Origin: Herbaspirillum sp. DW155
Lineage (GTDB): Bacteria > Pseudomonadota > Gammaproteobacteria > Burkholderiales > Burkholderiaceae_D
Length of the DNA stretch: 64,000 nucleotides
Assembly (NCBI RefSeq): GCF_037076565.1
Contig: NZ_AP029028.1
Coordinates: 1,426,001-1,490,000, forward strand
Direction of reading: 5' to 3'
Part shown: positions 47,486 to 58,370 of the stretch, in pieces
Layout of the letters: each line of letters opens with the position of its first letter
Position numbering within the stretch: the first letter of the stretch is position 1
Made by a program: the position numbers and the translations under genes
Notes under the pieces: model-generated
Seen by the model: only the letters and a program-made list of their open reading frames with translations
What the model was told of the DNA's origin: nothing
The model's database searches: none

Positions 47486-47995
47486 ATGTCAGCAAGCTCC
47501 TCCCAGGCCCGCCGCCTGTTGGCCAACCTGGCCCTGATTTCCGCCGTCAGCTTCTCGCTGTCCGCGTGCGACTACATCAGCAGCTTCTCCAAGCCCAAGC
47601 AGACCCCGGAAGAGGCCAAGGCCGAAGGCATCGCCCTGGGCGCCGGCTGCCGCCAGGCCGGCCAGAGCCTGGAAGACTGCTACCAGCGCAATCCCGATGC
47701 CCTGAAGGCGGGCATTTTCGCCGGCTGGAAGGATATGCACGAATACATGGCCGCCAAGGGCATCCAGACCGTGACGCCGCCTGCGCCGGCCGCCGACGCG
47801 CCCAAGGATGACGCCAAGGCCAAGGATGGCAAGGACAAGGACAGCGACCGCAGCAGCCGTGCCCGTGACCGCGACCGCGATTCCACTCGCGACAACGCCC
47901 GTTCGCGCGACCGCGAGAGTTCGTCCTCCACGCGCGACAGCAGCACCAGCGACCGCCGTGCCAGCCGCGAAGAGAAGACCCCGCCCAAGTATTGA
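47486..47995 (+). CDS. lipoprotein with Arg/Asp/Ser-rich C-terminal tail
   Basis: 169-residue predicted lipoprotein with signal LLANLALISAVSFSLSAC and lipid-attachment Cys28. The globular part (about 45-100) contains AEGIALGAGCRQAGQSLEDCYQR and GIFAGWKDMHEYMAAKG, with two further Cys residues. The last 60 residues are low-complexity, alternating Arg, Asp and Ser (RARDRDRDSTRDNARSRDRE) and end in EEKTPPKY. The ATG at 47486 has GAGGGA upstream; ATG 47474 is an alternative. I do not recognise a family with known function. Downstream is a strong hairpin shared with convergent glnE. Confidence 0.8.
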   Translation: MSASSSQARRLLANLALISAVSFSLSACDYISSFSKPKQTPEEAKAEGIALGAGCRQAGQSLEDCYQRNPDALKAGIFAGWKDMHEYMAAKGIQTVTPPAPAADAPKDDAKAKDGKDKDSDRSSRARDRDRDSTRDNARSRDRESSSSTRDSSTSDRRASREEKTPPKY

Positions 47996-48063
47996 GCCGG
48001 GACGCAAGGCGCAAGCTTTGCGCTCCCCTCCCCCCAGCGCGCTCGCAGGCAAGCCCGCAAACG

Positions 48064-48102
48064 AAAGCGGGATGGACCCCAATGAGGTCCATCCCGCTTT
48101 TT
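48064..48102. terminator. terminator between the lipoprotein gene and glnE
   Basis: A 15-bp perfect stem (48064-48078 with 48086-48100, beginning AAAGCGGGATGGACC) has a seven-base loop and a T run on the plus strand. The minus strand has a weaker T run, so it may also serve glnE. Confidence 0.88.
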
Positions 48103-48124
48103 CATTCATGCTCCAGCCGGTGTG

Positions 48125-50839
48125 TCAGTCGAATACCTGCTGCCACAGCCGGATCACGCAAGCCCGTTCATGTTCCACCCGGATCGCATCGATATGGGCA
48201 CGTTCCGAGCCCTGCAGGCGGATCTGGTGCTGCAGCTTGCGGAAGATGCGGTAGGCATTGGCCGCTTCGGCCGCCAGCAGCGCGTCAATCAGCCCGAGCT
48301 GGCCAGCCAGCTTGAGCAGGGCGATGTTGCCGATGTCGCCGGTCAGTTGCGGATGGTCGCAGGCGTGGCGCAGCACCAGGTATTGCACCATGAACTCGAT
48401 GTCGATCATGCCGCCTTCATCGTGCTTGAGGTCGAACATCTGGCTGCGGTTGGGGTGAGCGTCGCGCATGCGGCGGCGCATGGACATGACCTCTTCTTCC
48501 AGCTTGTTCACATCGCGCGGCTGGCGCAGCACCCGTTCGCGCAGCGCCTCGAAGCGCTCGCCGATGGCGGTGTCGCCGGCGCAGAAGCGGGCACGGGTGA
48601 GCGCCTGGTGTTCCCAGATCCAGGCGGCATTCAACTGGTATTTTTCAAACGACGAGACCGGCGAGACCAGCAAGCCGCTGGCGCCATCCGGGCGCAGGGC
48701 GACGTCGATGTCGAACAGGGTGCCGGCCGGGGTATGGCTGGTCATCCAGGTGATGAAGCGCTGCGCCAGCTTGGCGTAGAGGGCGGGGGCTTCCTGGTCG
48801 TCGTCATCGTAGAGGAAGACCACATCCAGGTCCGAGGCATAGCCCAGTTCCTTGCCGCCCAGCTTGCCGTAGGCGATCACGGCAAAGCGTGGCACCTCGC
48901 GGTGGCGCTGGGCGATGGTCTGCCAGACCGCCTCGACGGTGACCTGCACCAGCACGTCAGCCAGGGCCGAGAGTTCGTCGGCCAGCTTTTCCACCGACAG
49001 GTCGCCCTCCAGATCCTGGGCCAGCAGGCGGAACAGTTCGGCATGGTGCAGTTCGCGCAGGATGTCGAGCTGGCGTTCGGTATCGCCTTCGGCCGTGGCC
49101 AGCTGGCGGCGGCAGGTGTCGGCAAAGGCGTTCCAGTCGGAGGCGACCTTGAGGTTGCGGTCGTCCAGCAGTTCGTCCAGCAGCAGCGGATGGCGCGTGA
49201 GGTAGGTGGCGGCCCAGCCGCTGGCCCCGATCATGCGCACCAGGCGCTGCAGGGCATAGGGATATTCGGTGAGCAGGGCCAGATAGGCCGCGCGCCGGGC
49301 GATCGCTTCGAGGAAGTCGAGCAGCCGGCCCAGCGCCGGCAACTGGTCGTAATGCAGTGCCGCCAGTAGCGGCAGGCCGTTGTTGATGACGGTATTGAGG
49401 CGGTTGCGGCTGGCCTCGGGCAGGCTTTGCATGCGCGGCGACTGCCAGGTCAGGTGCAGGCGGCGTGCGCCATCCTCGATGTCTTCCTCGGGGAAACCGA
49501 CCAGGCGCAGGGCATCGGCCAGGCCTTCGAGGCTGTCGTTGTCGCTGACCATCACCGTGGGGCCATCGCCGTCGCCCTCGGACTGCTTGTCGGCAAAGAT
49601 GGCGTCGAATTGCGTGGCCACGATGGCGCGCTGGCGTTCCAGTTCATGCAGCAGGGCGGCGCTGTCGGCATAGCCCATCATGTTGGCCACCAGCATCAGG
49701 TCGTCGGGATTGACGGGCAGGGTGTGGGTCTGCGCGTCTTCCAGATATTGCAGGCGGTGCTCCAGGTCGCGCAGGAAGGTATAGGCCTCCAGCAACTGGT
49801 CCACCACTTCGGCTGCCAGCAGGTCCTTGGCGGCCAGGGTGCGCAGGGTGGTGCGGGTGGAACGGTCGCGCAGGTCGGGATCGCGGCCGCCGCGAATGAG
49901 CTGGAATACCTGGCTGGTGAATTCGATCTCGCGGATGCCGCCGCGTCCCAGCTTGACGTTGTTGCTGCGGTCCGGGTGCAGGGCTTCCTGGCGCTTGACC
50001 TCGGCGCGAATCTGGCCGTGCATCGAGCGCAGCGCATCGATGGAGCCGAAGTCCAGATAGCGGCGGAAGATGAAGGGCCGGCTGATCGCTTCCAGCGTGG
50101 CGATGTCCTCGGCCGTGCCGGTCAGGGCGCGTGCCTTGGTCCAGGCATAGCGCTCCCATTCACGGCCCTGGCGCACCAGGTATTCCTCGACCATGTTGAA
50201 GCTGGCCACCAGCGGGCCGGAGTTGCCATTGGGGCGCAGCGCCATGTCGACCCGGAAGGTGAAGCCGTCTTCGGTGATCTCGGCCAGCGCGCCGATGAGC
50301 TTCTTGCCCAGGCGCACGAAGAATTCATGGTTGGACAAGGACTTCTGGCCGGCCTCGGCCCGGGTATCGCCATCTTCCGGGTAGACGAAGATGAGGTCGA
50401 TGTCGGAAGAAACGTTCAGTTCGCCCCCGCCCAGCTTGCCCATGCCCAGCACGATCATTTCTTGCGGGCGTGCGGATTCTTCTCCGATCGGCATGCCATA
50501 CAGGGCGACCTGCTCCTGCATCAGGGCAGCCAGATGGGTTTGCACGGCGAAGTCGGCAAAACGGGTCATGGTGGCGACCACTTCGTCCAGGTCGGCACGG
50601 CCATCCAGGTCGCGCGTGATGAGGCTGCAGATGATGAGGTTGCGCAGGCGCCGCATCGCCGCCGGCAAGGGCAGACCGGCCTCCAGGCTGCGCGCCAGGT
50701 AATGTTGCATGGCGGCGCGGTCCATCGGCTGCGCAGCGGCTTCGGCCACCAGTGCCGGACGGGCCGGATCGGCCTGGGTCCAGCGGGTGTAATAGCGGGA
50801 GGTGGCGGCGCCGACCAGGGAAGGATGATGAACAGGCAT
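48125..50839 (-). CDS. glnE: glutamine synthetase adenylyltransferase/deadenylase
   Basis: 904-residue bifunctional enzyme that adenylylates and deadenylylates glutamine synthetase in response to PII and glutamine. Two nucleotidyltransferase domains are visible: the N-terminal deadenylase with LGMGKLGGGELNVSSDIDLIF and the C-terminal adenylyltransferase with YGKLGGKELGYASDLDVVFLYD, each followed by helical PII-binding bundles. The ATG at 50839 (MPVHHPSLVGAATSRYY) is preferred. It diverges from the yhdP-nit-tldD cluster, a conserved neighbourhood in Burkholderiales. Confidence 0.97.
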   Translation of the reverse strand: MPVHHPSLVGAATSRYYTRWTQADPARPALVAEAAAQPMDRAAMQHYLARSLEAGLPLPAAMRRLRNLIICSLITRDLDGRADLDEVVATMTRFADFAVQTHLAALMQEQVALYGMPIGEESARPQEMIVLGMGKLGGGELNVSSDIDLIFVYPEDGDTRAEAGQKSLSNHEFFVRLGKKLIGALAEITEDGFTFRVDMALRPNGNSGPLVASFNMVEEYLVRQGREWERYAWTKARALTGTAEDIATLEAISRPFIFRRYLDFGSIDALRSMHGQIRAEVKRQEALHPDRSNNVKLGRGGIREIEFTSQVFQLIRGGRDPDLRDRSTRTTLRTLAAKDLLAAEVVDQLLEAYTFLRDLEHRLQYLEDAQTHTLPVNPDDLMLVANMMGYADSAALLHELERQRAIVATQFDAIFADKQSEGDGDGPTVMVSDNDSLEGLADALRLVGFPEEDIEDGARRLHLTWQSPRMQSLPEASRNRLNTVINNGLPLLAALHYDQLPALGRLLDFLEAIARRAAYLALLTEYPYALQRLVRMIGASGWAATYLTRHPLLLDELLDDRNLKVASDWNAFADTCRRQLATAEGDTERQLDILRELHHAELFRLLAQDLEGDLSVEKLADELSALADVLVQVTVEAVWQTIAQRHREVPRFAVIAYGKLGGKELGYASDLDVVFLYDDDDQEAPALYAKLAQRFITWMTSHTPAGTLFDIDVALRPDGASGLLVSPVSSFEKYQLNAAWIWEHQALTRARFCAGDTAIGERFEALRERVLRQPRDVNKLEEEVMSMRRRMRDAHPNRSQMFDLKHDEGGMIDIEFMVQYLVLRHACDHPQLTGDIGNIALLKLAGQLGLIDALLAAEAANAYRIFRKLQHQIRLQGSERAHIDAIRVEHERACVIRLWQQVFD

Positions 50840-51138
50840 AAGAAACCGCAATGCTCCACGACAATGTAAAAGGAAGAAAACCACGGCTGCCCCTGCTTCA
50901 GGGCGGCCCGGGCGATGCCGACAAACGAGGCAAGGCTGCCATCCACCGCAATGGCAGCTGACGTTGAACTGACGATCTGCCTGAAGAGAAGCGAATCCGA
51001 GGATTCTAGCCTCCCTTTTTAAACTTATCGCCGGTTTTGCCCCTCATAGCCCCTTTGCCAAGATGGCATGGGCTGGTTTTCCATGCGATCATGTTACCTG
51101 CCCGATTCCATTTTTCCGCCGAGCCGCCTTGCAACCTG

Positions 51139-54100
51139 ATGTCCCAAGAACAACATAACGCCGCACCCAAGCCTGGCCGTTGGGCGCTGTGCTGGCGACT
51201 TGCACGGGGCAGCTATCGGCGCCTGAACCGGGCCACCCACCACGTACTGGGCTTTACGCTGAAGCTGCTGCTGGCAGCTTATTTCGTCTTTTGCGCGCTG
51301 TTCCTGGTGCTGCGCTATGCGGTGCTGCCCGAAATCGGCCACTACAAGCCGCGTATCGAAGCCCTGGTGTCGCACCAGATCGGGCGCGCCGTCAGCATCG
51401 AGGCCATCGATGCGTCCTGGAGCGGCCTGCGTCCGCAGCTCTCCCTGACCAATCTCACCGTCCACGACCAGCAAGGCGAGCCGGCCCTGAGCCTGCCGCG
51501 CGTCTCTGCCACCTTGTCCTGGAGCAGCGTGCTGGTGGCCGGCTTGCAGATGCAAAACCTCAGCATCGAAGGCGCCGATCTGGCGATCCGGCGCGATGCC
51601 GCCGGCAAGTTCTTCGTGGCCGGCATTCCGGTGCCGTCCGGCGGCGATGGCAGCAGCCTGGACTGGCTGCTGTCGCAGCGCGAGATCGTGATCCGTCATA
51701 GCAAGCTGCGCTGGGATGACGAATTGCGCCGTGCGCCTGAACTGGTGCTGGAAGACGTCAACCTGGTGCTGTACAACCGCTGGCTGCACCATCGTGTGTC
51801 GCTGCGTGCGATCCCGCCGCAGGACATGGCCGCACCCCTGGATGTACGGGCCGACTTCAGTCATCCGGCCTTCTCGCGCAGTTCCGACATCACCCGCTGG
51901 AAAGGCGTGCTCTACACCGACCTGCGCAATACCGACCTGTCGGTCTGGCGCGCCTGGTTCGACTACCCCATCGCCATCAACAGCGGCCGCGGCTCGGTGC
52001 GGGCCTGGCTGACACTGGACCATGCCAAGGTCGCCAATTTCACCGCCGATCTCAGCCTGACCGATTTCAATGCCCGCCTGTCGCGCCAGCTCGAGCCGCT
52101 TTCGCTCAAACGCGTCAATGGCCGCATCGCCGCCAGCGAAGCCCTGGGCGCCAATCCCGAGGATGGTGTGCCCACCTTTGGTACCAATGGTCATCAGGTG
52201 ACCCTGACGGATTTCTCCATCGAGACCCCGGACGGATTCGTGCTGCCGCCGACCTCGGTGGCCGAGAGCTATGAACCGGCCACGCCGCTGAAGGCTGAGC
52301 GCACCAGCGTCAAGGCCACCTACCTGAACCTGGAAACCTTGTCGCAACTGGCGGCCCGGCTGCCGCTGGCGCCCTCGCAGCGCAAGCTGCTGGAAGACCT
52401 GGCGCCGCGCGGGGAACTGCGTGACTTCACCGTGCAATGGCAGGGCACCTATCCGGAACTGAGTTCCTATCGGGTCAGCGGTCAGTTCACCGGTTTGGGA
52501 CTGAAGGGCTTGCCGGCCCATGTGGAAGCGCGCAAGAACGGCGCCCAGTGGGCCGCCTTCCCGGGCTTTACCAACCTTTCCGGCGAGATCGATGCGACCG
52601 AGAAGGGCGGGGCGCTCAAGGTGGATGCCCGGCAACTGGCGGTGGAGTTGCCGGCCCATCTGTTGCGCGAGCCCAGCCTGCCCTTTGACAGCCTCAAGCT
52701 GCAGGCGCGCTGGCAATATATGAAGGACCAGACCCTGCAGGTGGACCTGGACCAGATGGAATTTGCCCAGCCCGGCGTGGCCGGCAGCCTGAGTGGCCGT
52801 CATCTCATGCCGCTGCAGGGCGGCTCGGCCGGCAGTCTGGACGTGCACGGCGAGCTGACCAGCTTCGATGTGAAGGCGATCCACCGCTATCTGCCGCAGC
52901 ACTTGAGTGAACCGTTGCACCGCTGGCTCACCGAGGGCCTGTTGGCAGGCAATCTCAAGGACGTGCATTTCAAGCTCAAGGGCGCGTTGGCCGATTTCCC
53001 CTTCCATACGACCAGGCCGGGCGAGCCGCCCAAGGGACAATTCCAGTTCGCCGGTGACTTCGAGGGCCTCAAGCTGAACTACACGCCAGGCCACGTTGGC
53101 CGCGACGGCAAGGAACCCGAGTGGCCCTTGCTGGAAGAGGGTCGTGGACGCATCAGCATGGACCGCACCCGGCTGGAGATCAGGGCCGACAGCGCCCGTA
53201 CGCTGGGCGCCCGGCTGGGTCCGGTGACGGCGCGGGTGGCCGATGTCGATTCCCATGATGCCGTGCTGGAAATCGATGGTGCGGCCAGCGGTCCCATGCC
53301 GGTGTTCCTGCAATACGTGAACCAGAGCCCGGTGGCGCGCTGGACCGGCAACATCATGGAACACAGCACGGCCACCGGTGAAGCGCGCCTGGACCTGAAG
53401 TTCCAGATGCCCTTGCATCACGCCATCGATACCCGCGCGCAGGGCGCCTTCCACTTCGCCAACAATGACGTGGACCTGCTGCCGGAGCTGCCGCCGCTCT
53501 ATCGCACCAGTGGCAAGGTCGAATTCAACGAGCGCGGATTTACGCTCGACGGCGTGCGCGGCCAGTTCCTGGGCGACACCCTGGCCATCAGCGGCGGCAC
53601 TCAGAAGGACGGCAGCAGCCAGGTGCGCCTGGACGGCGCCATCAACATCGAGAACCTGCGCAAGCAATATCCGGATCCGTCGCTGCAGCGCCTGCTGGCG
53701 CGCTTCTCCGGCGGCACCCGCTACACCGCCAATGTGCTGGTACGCCAGCGCCAGCCCGAGATCAGCGTCGAATCCAGCCTGGCCGGCCTGGGCGTGGACC
53801 TGCCTGTGCCGCTGCGCAAGGGCGTGCAGGACAGCCTGCCGATGCGCTTCGACGTGCTGCCGGTGGCCTCGTCGGACCCGCTGATCGAACGCGAGGAAAT
53901 GCGCCTGTCGCTGGGCGCCAATGTGGCTTCGCGCTACCTGCGCGAGCGGGTGGCGGCCAAGGGCAACGAGTGGCGGGTCATCAGCGGCGGCATCGGCTGG
54001 AACCAGCCGGCGCCGACCCCGGCCAACGGTCTCAAGCTGGCCCTGGCCACCGATAGCCTGGATGCGGATGCCTGGCTGGCACTGAAGAAGGAGCTGGCCG

Positions 54101-55437
54101 GCAAGAACACCGGCACCGACACCGGCGCAGCGCCTGCCGGCAACCGGCTGGGCAGCAGTGACGTGACCCAGTACCTGGAGCCGGACAGCGTATCGGCCCG
54201 CGTGGGCGAGCTGACCCTGATGGGCAAGACGCTCAACAAGCTGATCCTGGAAGCGAGTCATCGCCGCAATGCCTGGCAGATCAACCTGGAGTCGCAGCAA
54301 GCGGCCGGTACTGTGACCTGGGACGAACCCGGCAGCGGGCGGGGCGCAGGCAAGGTGACGGCGCGCCTGTCCTCGCTGGTCATCCCCAAGACCAGTCCGG
54401 GGGCGGACAATGCCCAGCCGGCCGGCGCCGACAAGGGGGAGGACGACGTGCAGATGCCGGCCCTGGACATCCGCGCCGAGGACTTCGAACTGGGTGGCAA
54501 GAAGCTGGGCCGACTGGAACTGGATGCCAACAACATGCTCACCTCGGTGGGCCGGGAATGGCGCATCAGCCGCCTGCTGCTGGCCAATCCCGATGCGCAG
54601 TTCCGGGCTGCCGGCAACTGGCTGGCCTTTGGCCGCAATCACACCTCCAACTTCACCTACGCCCTCGATATCGAGGATGCCGGCAAGCTGCTGGAGCGCT
54701 TCGGCTATCCGGGGACCATCCGGGGCGGGCGCGGCAAGCTCGATGGCGATCTCAGCTGGAAGGCGCCGCCCTATGCCATGGACATGGCCAGCCTGGCCGG
54801 GCAGGTGCACATGGACGTGCATTCGGGACAGTTCCTGAAGGTCGATCCGGGGGCGGCCAAGCTGCTGGGCGTGCTCAATCTGCAGGCGCTGCCGCGGCGG
54901 CTGACGCTGGACTTCCGCGACGTGTTCTCGGAAGGCTTTGCCTTCGACACCGTGGCCGGCACGGCCAGCATCGCCAAGGGCATCGCCAGTACCGACAATC
55001 TCAAGATGACCGGGGTGACGGCCTCGGTGCTCATGAGCGGTTCGGCCGACATTGCGCGCGAGACGCAGGATCTGCATGTGGTGGTGATCCCCGAGATCAA
55101 CCTGGGGACGGCCTCGGTGGTGGCCATGGCGGTCAATCCGGTGGTGGGGGTGAGCACCTTGCTGGCACAGCTGTTCCTGCGCAATCCGGTGATGAAGTCG
55201 CTCAGCTTCGAATACAAGGTGACCGGCCCCTGGAGCGATCCTATCGTGGTCAAGCAGGGCCAGGTCTCGCCGGTGGATGCCGAGCGCGCCAAGGAAGTGC
55301 TGCAAAAGGGCAAGGGCGACAATGGCGGCAAGGGTGACAACAAGCCGGGCGATGAGCTGGCTCCGCCCCCGGCCGCAGCCCCGATGCAGCGGCGCCGCGT
55401 GCCCGAACCGGGACCGGCCGTCAATTCGGGCGCCTGA
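51139..55437 (+). CDS. yhdP: YhdP-family AsmA-like membrane protein (phospholipid transport)
   Basis: 1432-residue protein with one N-terminal membrane helix (about 30-55) and a very long periplasmic part of repeated beta-groove (RBG/AsmA-like) domains, including the DUF3971 region and a C-terminal AsmA_2 domain (FRDVFSEGFAFDTVAGTASI). In E. coli YhdP, with TamB and YdbH, bridges the inner and outer membranes and carries phospholipids. The tail is Lys/Gly/Asp- then Pro-rich. The ATG at 51139 (MSQEQHN) is preferred to an earlier one at 51037. It is followed by nit and tldD; E. coli also has yhdP next to tldD. Confidence 0.93.
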   Translation: MSQEQHNAAPKPGRWALCWRLARGSYRRLNRATHHVLGFTLKLLLAAYFVFCALFLVLRYAVLPEIGHYKPRIEALVSHQIGRAVSIEAIDASWSGLRPQLSLTNLTVHDQQGEPALSLPRVSATLSWSSVLVAGLQMQNLSIEGADLAIRRDAAGKFFVAGIPVPSGGDGSSLDWLLSQREIVIRHSKLRWDDELRRAPELVLEDVNLVLYNRWLHHRVSLRAIPPQDMAAPLDVRADFSHPAFSRSSDITRWKGVLYTDLRNTDLSVWRAWFDYPIAINSGRGSVRAWLTLDHAKVANFTADLSLTDFNARLSRQLEPLSLKRVNGRIAASEALGANPEDGVPTFGTNGHQVTLTDFSIETPDGFVLPPTSVAESYEPATPLKAERTSVKATYLNLETLSQLAARLPLAPSQRKLLEDLAPRGELRDFTVQWQGTYPELSSYRVSGQFTGLGLKGLPAHVEARKNGAQWAAFPGFTNLSGEIDATEKGGALKVDARQLAVELPAHLLREPSLPFDSLKLQARWQYMKDQTLQVDLDQMEFAQPGVAGSLSGRHLMPLQGGSAGSLDVHGELTSFDVKAIHRYLPQHLSEPLHRWLTEGLLAGNLKDVHFKLKGALADFPFHTTRPGEPPKGQFQFAGDFEGLKLNYTPGHVGRDGKEPEWPLLEEGRGRISMDRTRLEIRADSARTLGARLGPVTARVADVDSHDAVLEIDGAASGPMPVFLQYVNQSPVARWTGNIMEHSTATGEARLDLKFQMPLHHAIDTRAQGAFHFANNDVDLLPELPPLYRTSGKVEFNERGFTLDGVRGQFLGDTLAISGGTQKDGSSQVRLDGAINIENLRKQYPDPSLQRLLARFSGGTRYTANVLVRQRQPEISVESSLAGLGVDLPVPLRKGVQDSLPMRFDVLPVASSDPLIEREEMRLSLGANVASRYLRERVAAKGNEWRVISGGIGWNQPAPTPANGLKLALATDSLDADAWLALKKELAGKNTGTDTGAAPAGNRLGSSDVTQYLEPDSVSARVGELTLMGKTLNKLILEASHRRNAWQINLESQQAAGTVTWDEPGSGRGAGKVTARLSSLVIPKTSPGADNAQPAGADKGEDDVQMPALDIRAEDFELGGKKLGRLELDANNMLTSVGREWRISRLLLANPDAQFRAAGNWLAFGRNHTSNFTYALDIEDAGKLLERFGYPGTIRGGRGKLDGDLSWKAPPYAMDMASLAGQVHMDVHSGQFLKVDPGAAKLLGVLNLQALPRRLTLDFRDVFSEGFAFDTVAGTASIAKGIASTDNLKMTGVTASVLMSGSADIARETQDLHVVVIPEINLGTASVVAMAVNPVVGVSTLLAQLFLRNPVMKSLSFEYKVTGPWSDPIVVKQGQVSPVDAERAKEVLQKGKGDNGGKGDNKPGDELAPPPAAAPMQRRRVPEPGPAVNSGA

Positions 55438-55525
55438 TGGTGTTCTGCGCGTCCTGCGCGCCTGGCCCGGATGGGCCATACTGGCGGCATTGTTTCCTTC
55501 TTCCCGACCCTTGCCAGAGGCAGAT

Positions 55526-56332
55526 ATGAGCGATTCATTCAAGGTGGCGGCGATCCAGATGGTCTCCACCCCCGAACTGCAGGAGAACTTCGATGCGGCC
55601 GCGCGCCTGGTCGCGCAGGCGGCCCGGCAGGGCGCGCAACTGGCCCTACTGCCCGAATACTGGCCCATCCTCGGCCGCCACGAGCGCGACAAGCTGGCCC
55701 ATGCCGAAGCCGATGGCAGCGGCCCGATTCAGGAACACATGAGCGCCCTGGCGCGCGAGCACCGGCTTTGGCTGGTGGGGGGCACACTGCCGCTACAGTC
55801 GGCGGTTTCCGGCAAGGTGCTCAATACTTCACTGGTCTATGGACCGGATGGCCAGCGGGTGGCGCGTTACGACAAGATTCACTTGTTCAATTTCGTGCGA
55901 GGTGAAGAAAATTACGACGAAGCCCGCACCATCGAATACGGCAGCGAGGTTCGCAGCTTCGAGGCGCCGTTCGGACGGGTCGGGCTGTCGGTGTGCTACG
56001 ACCTGCGCTTCCCGGAGCTTTACCGCGCCCTGGGCGAGTGCGCCCTGATCGTCATGCCCGCCGCCTTCACCTATACCACCGGCCGCGCCCACTGGGAGCT
56101 GCTGCTGCGCGCCCGCGCCGTCGAAAACCAGTGCTACGTGCTGGCCTCGGCCCAGGGCGGACAGCACGTCAATGGCCGCCGTACCTGGGGCCACAGCATG
56201 CTGGTCGATCCCTGGGGCGAGATCGTCTCGGTGCTGCCCGAGGGAGAAGGGCTTGTGATCGGCGACATTGATCCCCATCGTCTACAATACGTTCGAGAAA
56301 GTTTGCCGGCGCTACGCCATCGCAAGCTTTGA
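55526..56332 (+). CDS. carbon-nitrogen hydrolase, Nit family (deaminated glutathione amidase type)
   Basis: 268-residue nitrilase-superfamily amidase. The Glu-Lys-Cys triad is seen in [10 protein letters not shown] (Glu), [13 protein letters not shown] (Lys) and [16 protein letters not shown] (Cys). The overall sequence fits Nit1-like proteins that repair deaminated glutathione; omega-amidase is an alternative. The frame is open far upstream, but the ATG at 55526 gives the family start [14 protein letters not shown]. It sits between yhdP and tldD, 25 bases before tldD. Confidence 0.9.
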   Translation: MSDSFKVAAIQMVSTPELQENFDAAARLVAQAARQGAQLALLPEYWPILGRHERDKLAHAEADGSGPIQEHMSALAREHRLWLVGGTLPLQSAVSGKVLNTSLVYGPDGQRVARYDKIHLFNFVRGEENYDEARTIEYGSEVRSFEAPFGRVGLSVCYDLRFPELYRALGECALIVMPAAFTYTTGRAHWELLLRARAVENQCYVLASAQGGQHVNGRRTWGHSMLVDPWGEIVSVLPEGEGLVIGDIDPHRLQYVRESLPALRHRKL

Positions 56333-56357
56333 CCTTTTTGCCTTCCGACAAGACGCT

Positions 56358-57818
<1,461 letters not shown>

Positions 57819-57845
57819 TCGTTCATCTCTGTATCGTTTCTTGTG

Positions 57846-57878
57846 AAAACCGCCGGTCTCATTGACCGGCGGTTTTTT
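57846..57878 (+). terminator. terminator of yhdP-nit-tldD
   Basis: A 12-bp stem (AAAACCGCCGGT at 57846-57857 with ACCGGCGGTTTT at 57865-57876), loop CTCATTG and a T tract. Confidence 0.9.
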
Positions 57879-58192
57879 CATTTAGGGGGCGGGAATATGA
57901 CGTCCGGAGGCGGGGTGAAACAACGCGGTCAGATCAAATATTCACTTTTTTTGCAGGAATGCTACAGGTGGAAGGGGGATGCAGGGCGGGCAAGGCTTGC
58001 GTGGGGGTAGATTTTTTATTGTGTTTCGGCGTTATTGTTCTGCAATTTTAGAAATAATTATTCATCAAACTGTTCTTTGATGAATAAAATTTGCATTTGC
58101 AGCGCAGCATGTCGATTTCGTCTTGTTGCTTGCCAAAGCCCCTGATTTGTAGCACTATGAATGCCTGCTTCACTTAACCCATGACGCCAGAT
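57879..58192. other. AT-rich upstream region of the aroG leader
   Basis: 314 bases with no gene seen. It is markedly AT-rich from about 58005 to 58100 compared with its surroundings and contains a 12-bp inverted repeat at 58058-58087. The promoter of the aroG leader transcript should lie in the second half; TATGAA at 58156-58161 is a weak -10 candidate with no clear -35. Confidence 0.5.
58058..58087. promoter_or_regulatory. 12-bp perfect inverted repeat upstream of the aroG leader
   Basis: TTATTCATCAAA (58058-58069) and TTTGATGAATAA (58076-58087) are perfect complements around CTGTTC. No T run follows on either strand, so an operator for a DNA-binding regulator is more likely than a terminator. 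It begins about 135 bases before the leader peptide start. Confidence 0.45.
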
Positions 58193-58273
58193 ATGTCTTT
58201 CGCCCGCGCTTACTTTTATTTTTACTTTAGCTATTCCAGCCCCACGGCGGTGAAAAGCGGTAAGCGTTCGTAA
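58193..58273 (+). CDS. aroG leader peptide (Tyr/Phe-rich)
   Basis: Short frame of 26 codons reading MSFARAYFYFYFSYSS and ending in VKSGKRS. Residues 7-14 are YFYFYFSY, four Tyr and three Phe of eight, in a peptide otherwise without function. Such control-codon runs are the hallmark of ribosome-mediated attenuators. An in-frame ATG at 58181 would give 30 residues. No strong ribosome binding site is visible at either start, which is a weakness. It ends 98 bases before the DAHP synthase gene, whose pathway makes Phe and Tyr, and a terminator hairpin lies between. Confidence 0.78.
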   Translation: MSFARAYFYFYFSYSSPTAVKSGKRS

Positions 58274-58325
58274 AAAGACAAAACCGATTTCCTAAAAAAC
58301 CGCCAGTGATGGCGGTTTTTTTTTT
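58206..58325 (+). promoter_or_regulatory. transcription attenuator of aroG
   Basis: The terminator stem is AAAACCGCCA (58296-58305) with TGGCGGTTTT (58310-58319), loop GTGA, and ten T. Its left arm ACCGCC (58299-58304) can instead pair with GGCGGT (58246-58251), or its ACCGC with GCGGT (58257-58261), giving an antiterminator. CGCTTAC (58207-58213), inside the leader frame just before the Tyr/Phe run, pairs with GTAAGCG (58260-58266) as a competing 1:2 hairpin. A ribosome stalled at Tyr or Phe codons (58211-58234) would block the 1:2 hairpin and favour antitermination. Confidence 0.75.
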
Positions 58326-58370
58326 GGTCAAGTTCCCAGCTGAATAATTGCAGCACTCCAGGAGAAAAAA

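Noticed and set aside
51094-55692. A 1532-codon open frame on the minus strand opposite yhdP
   Set aside because: Antisense of the YhdP coding sequence; no family similarity. The length only reflects high GC content.
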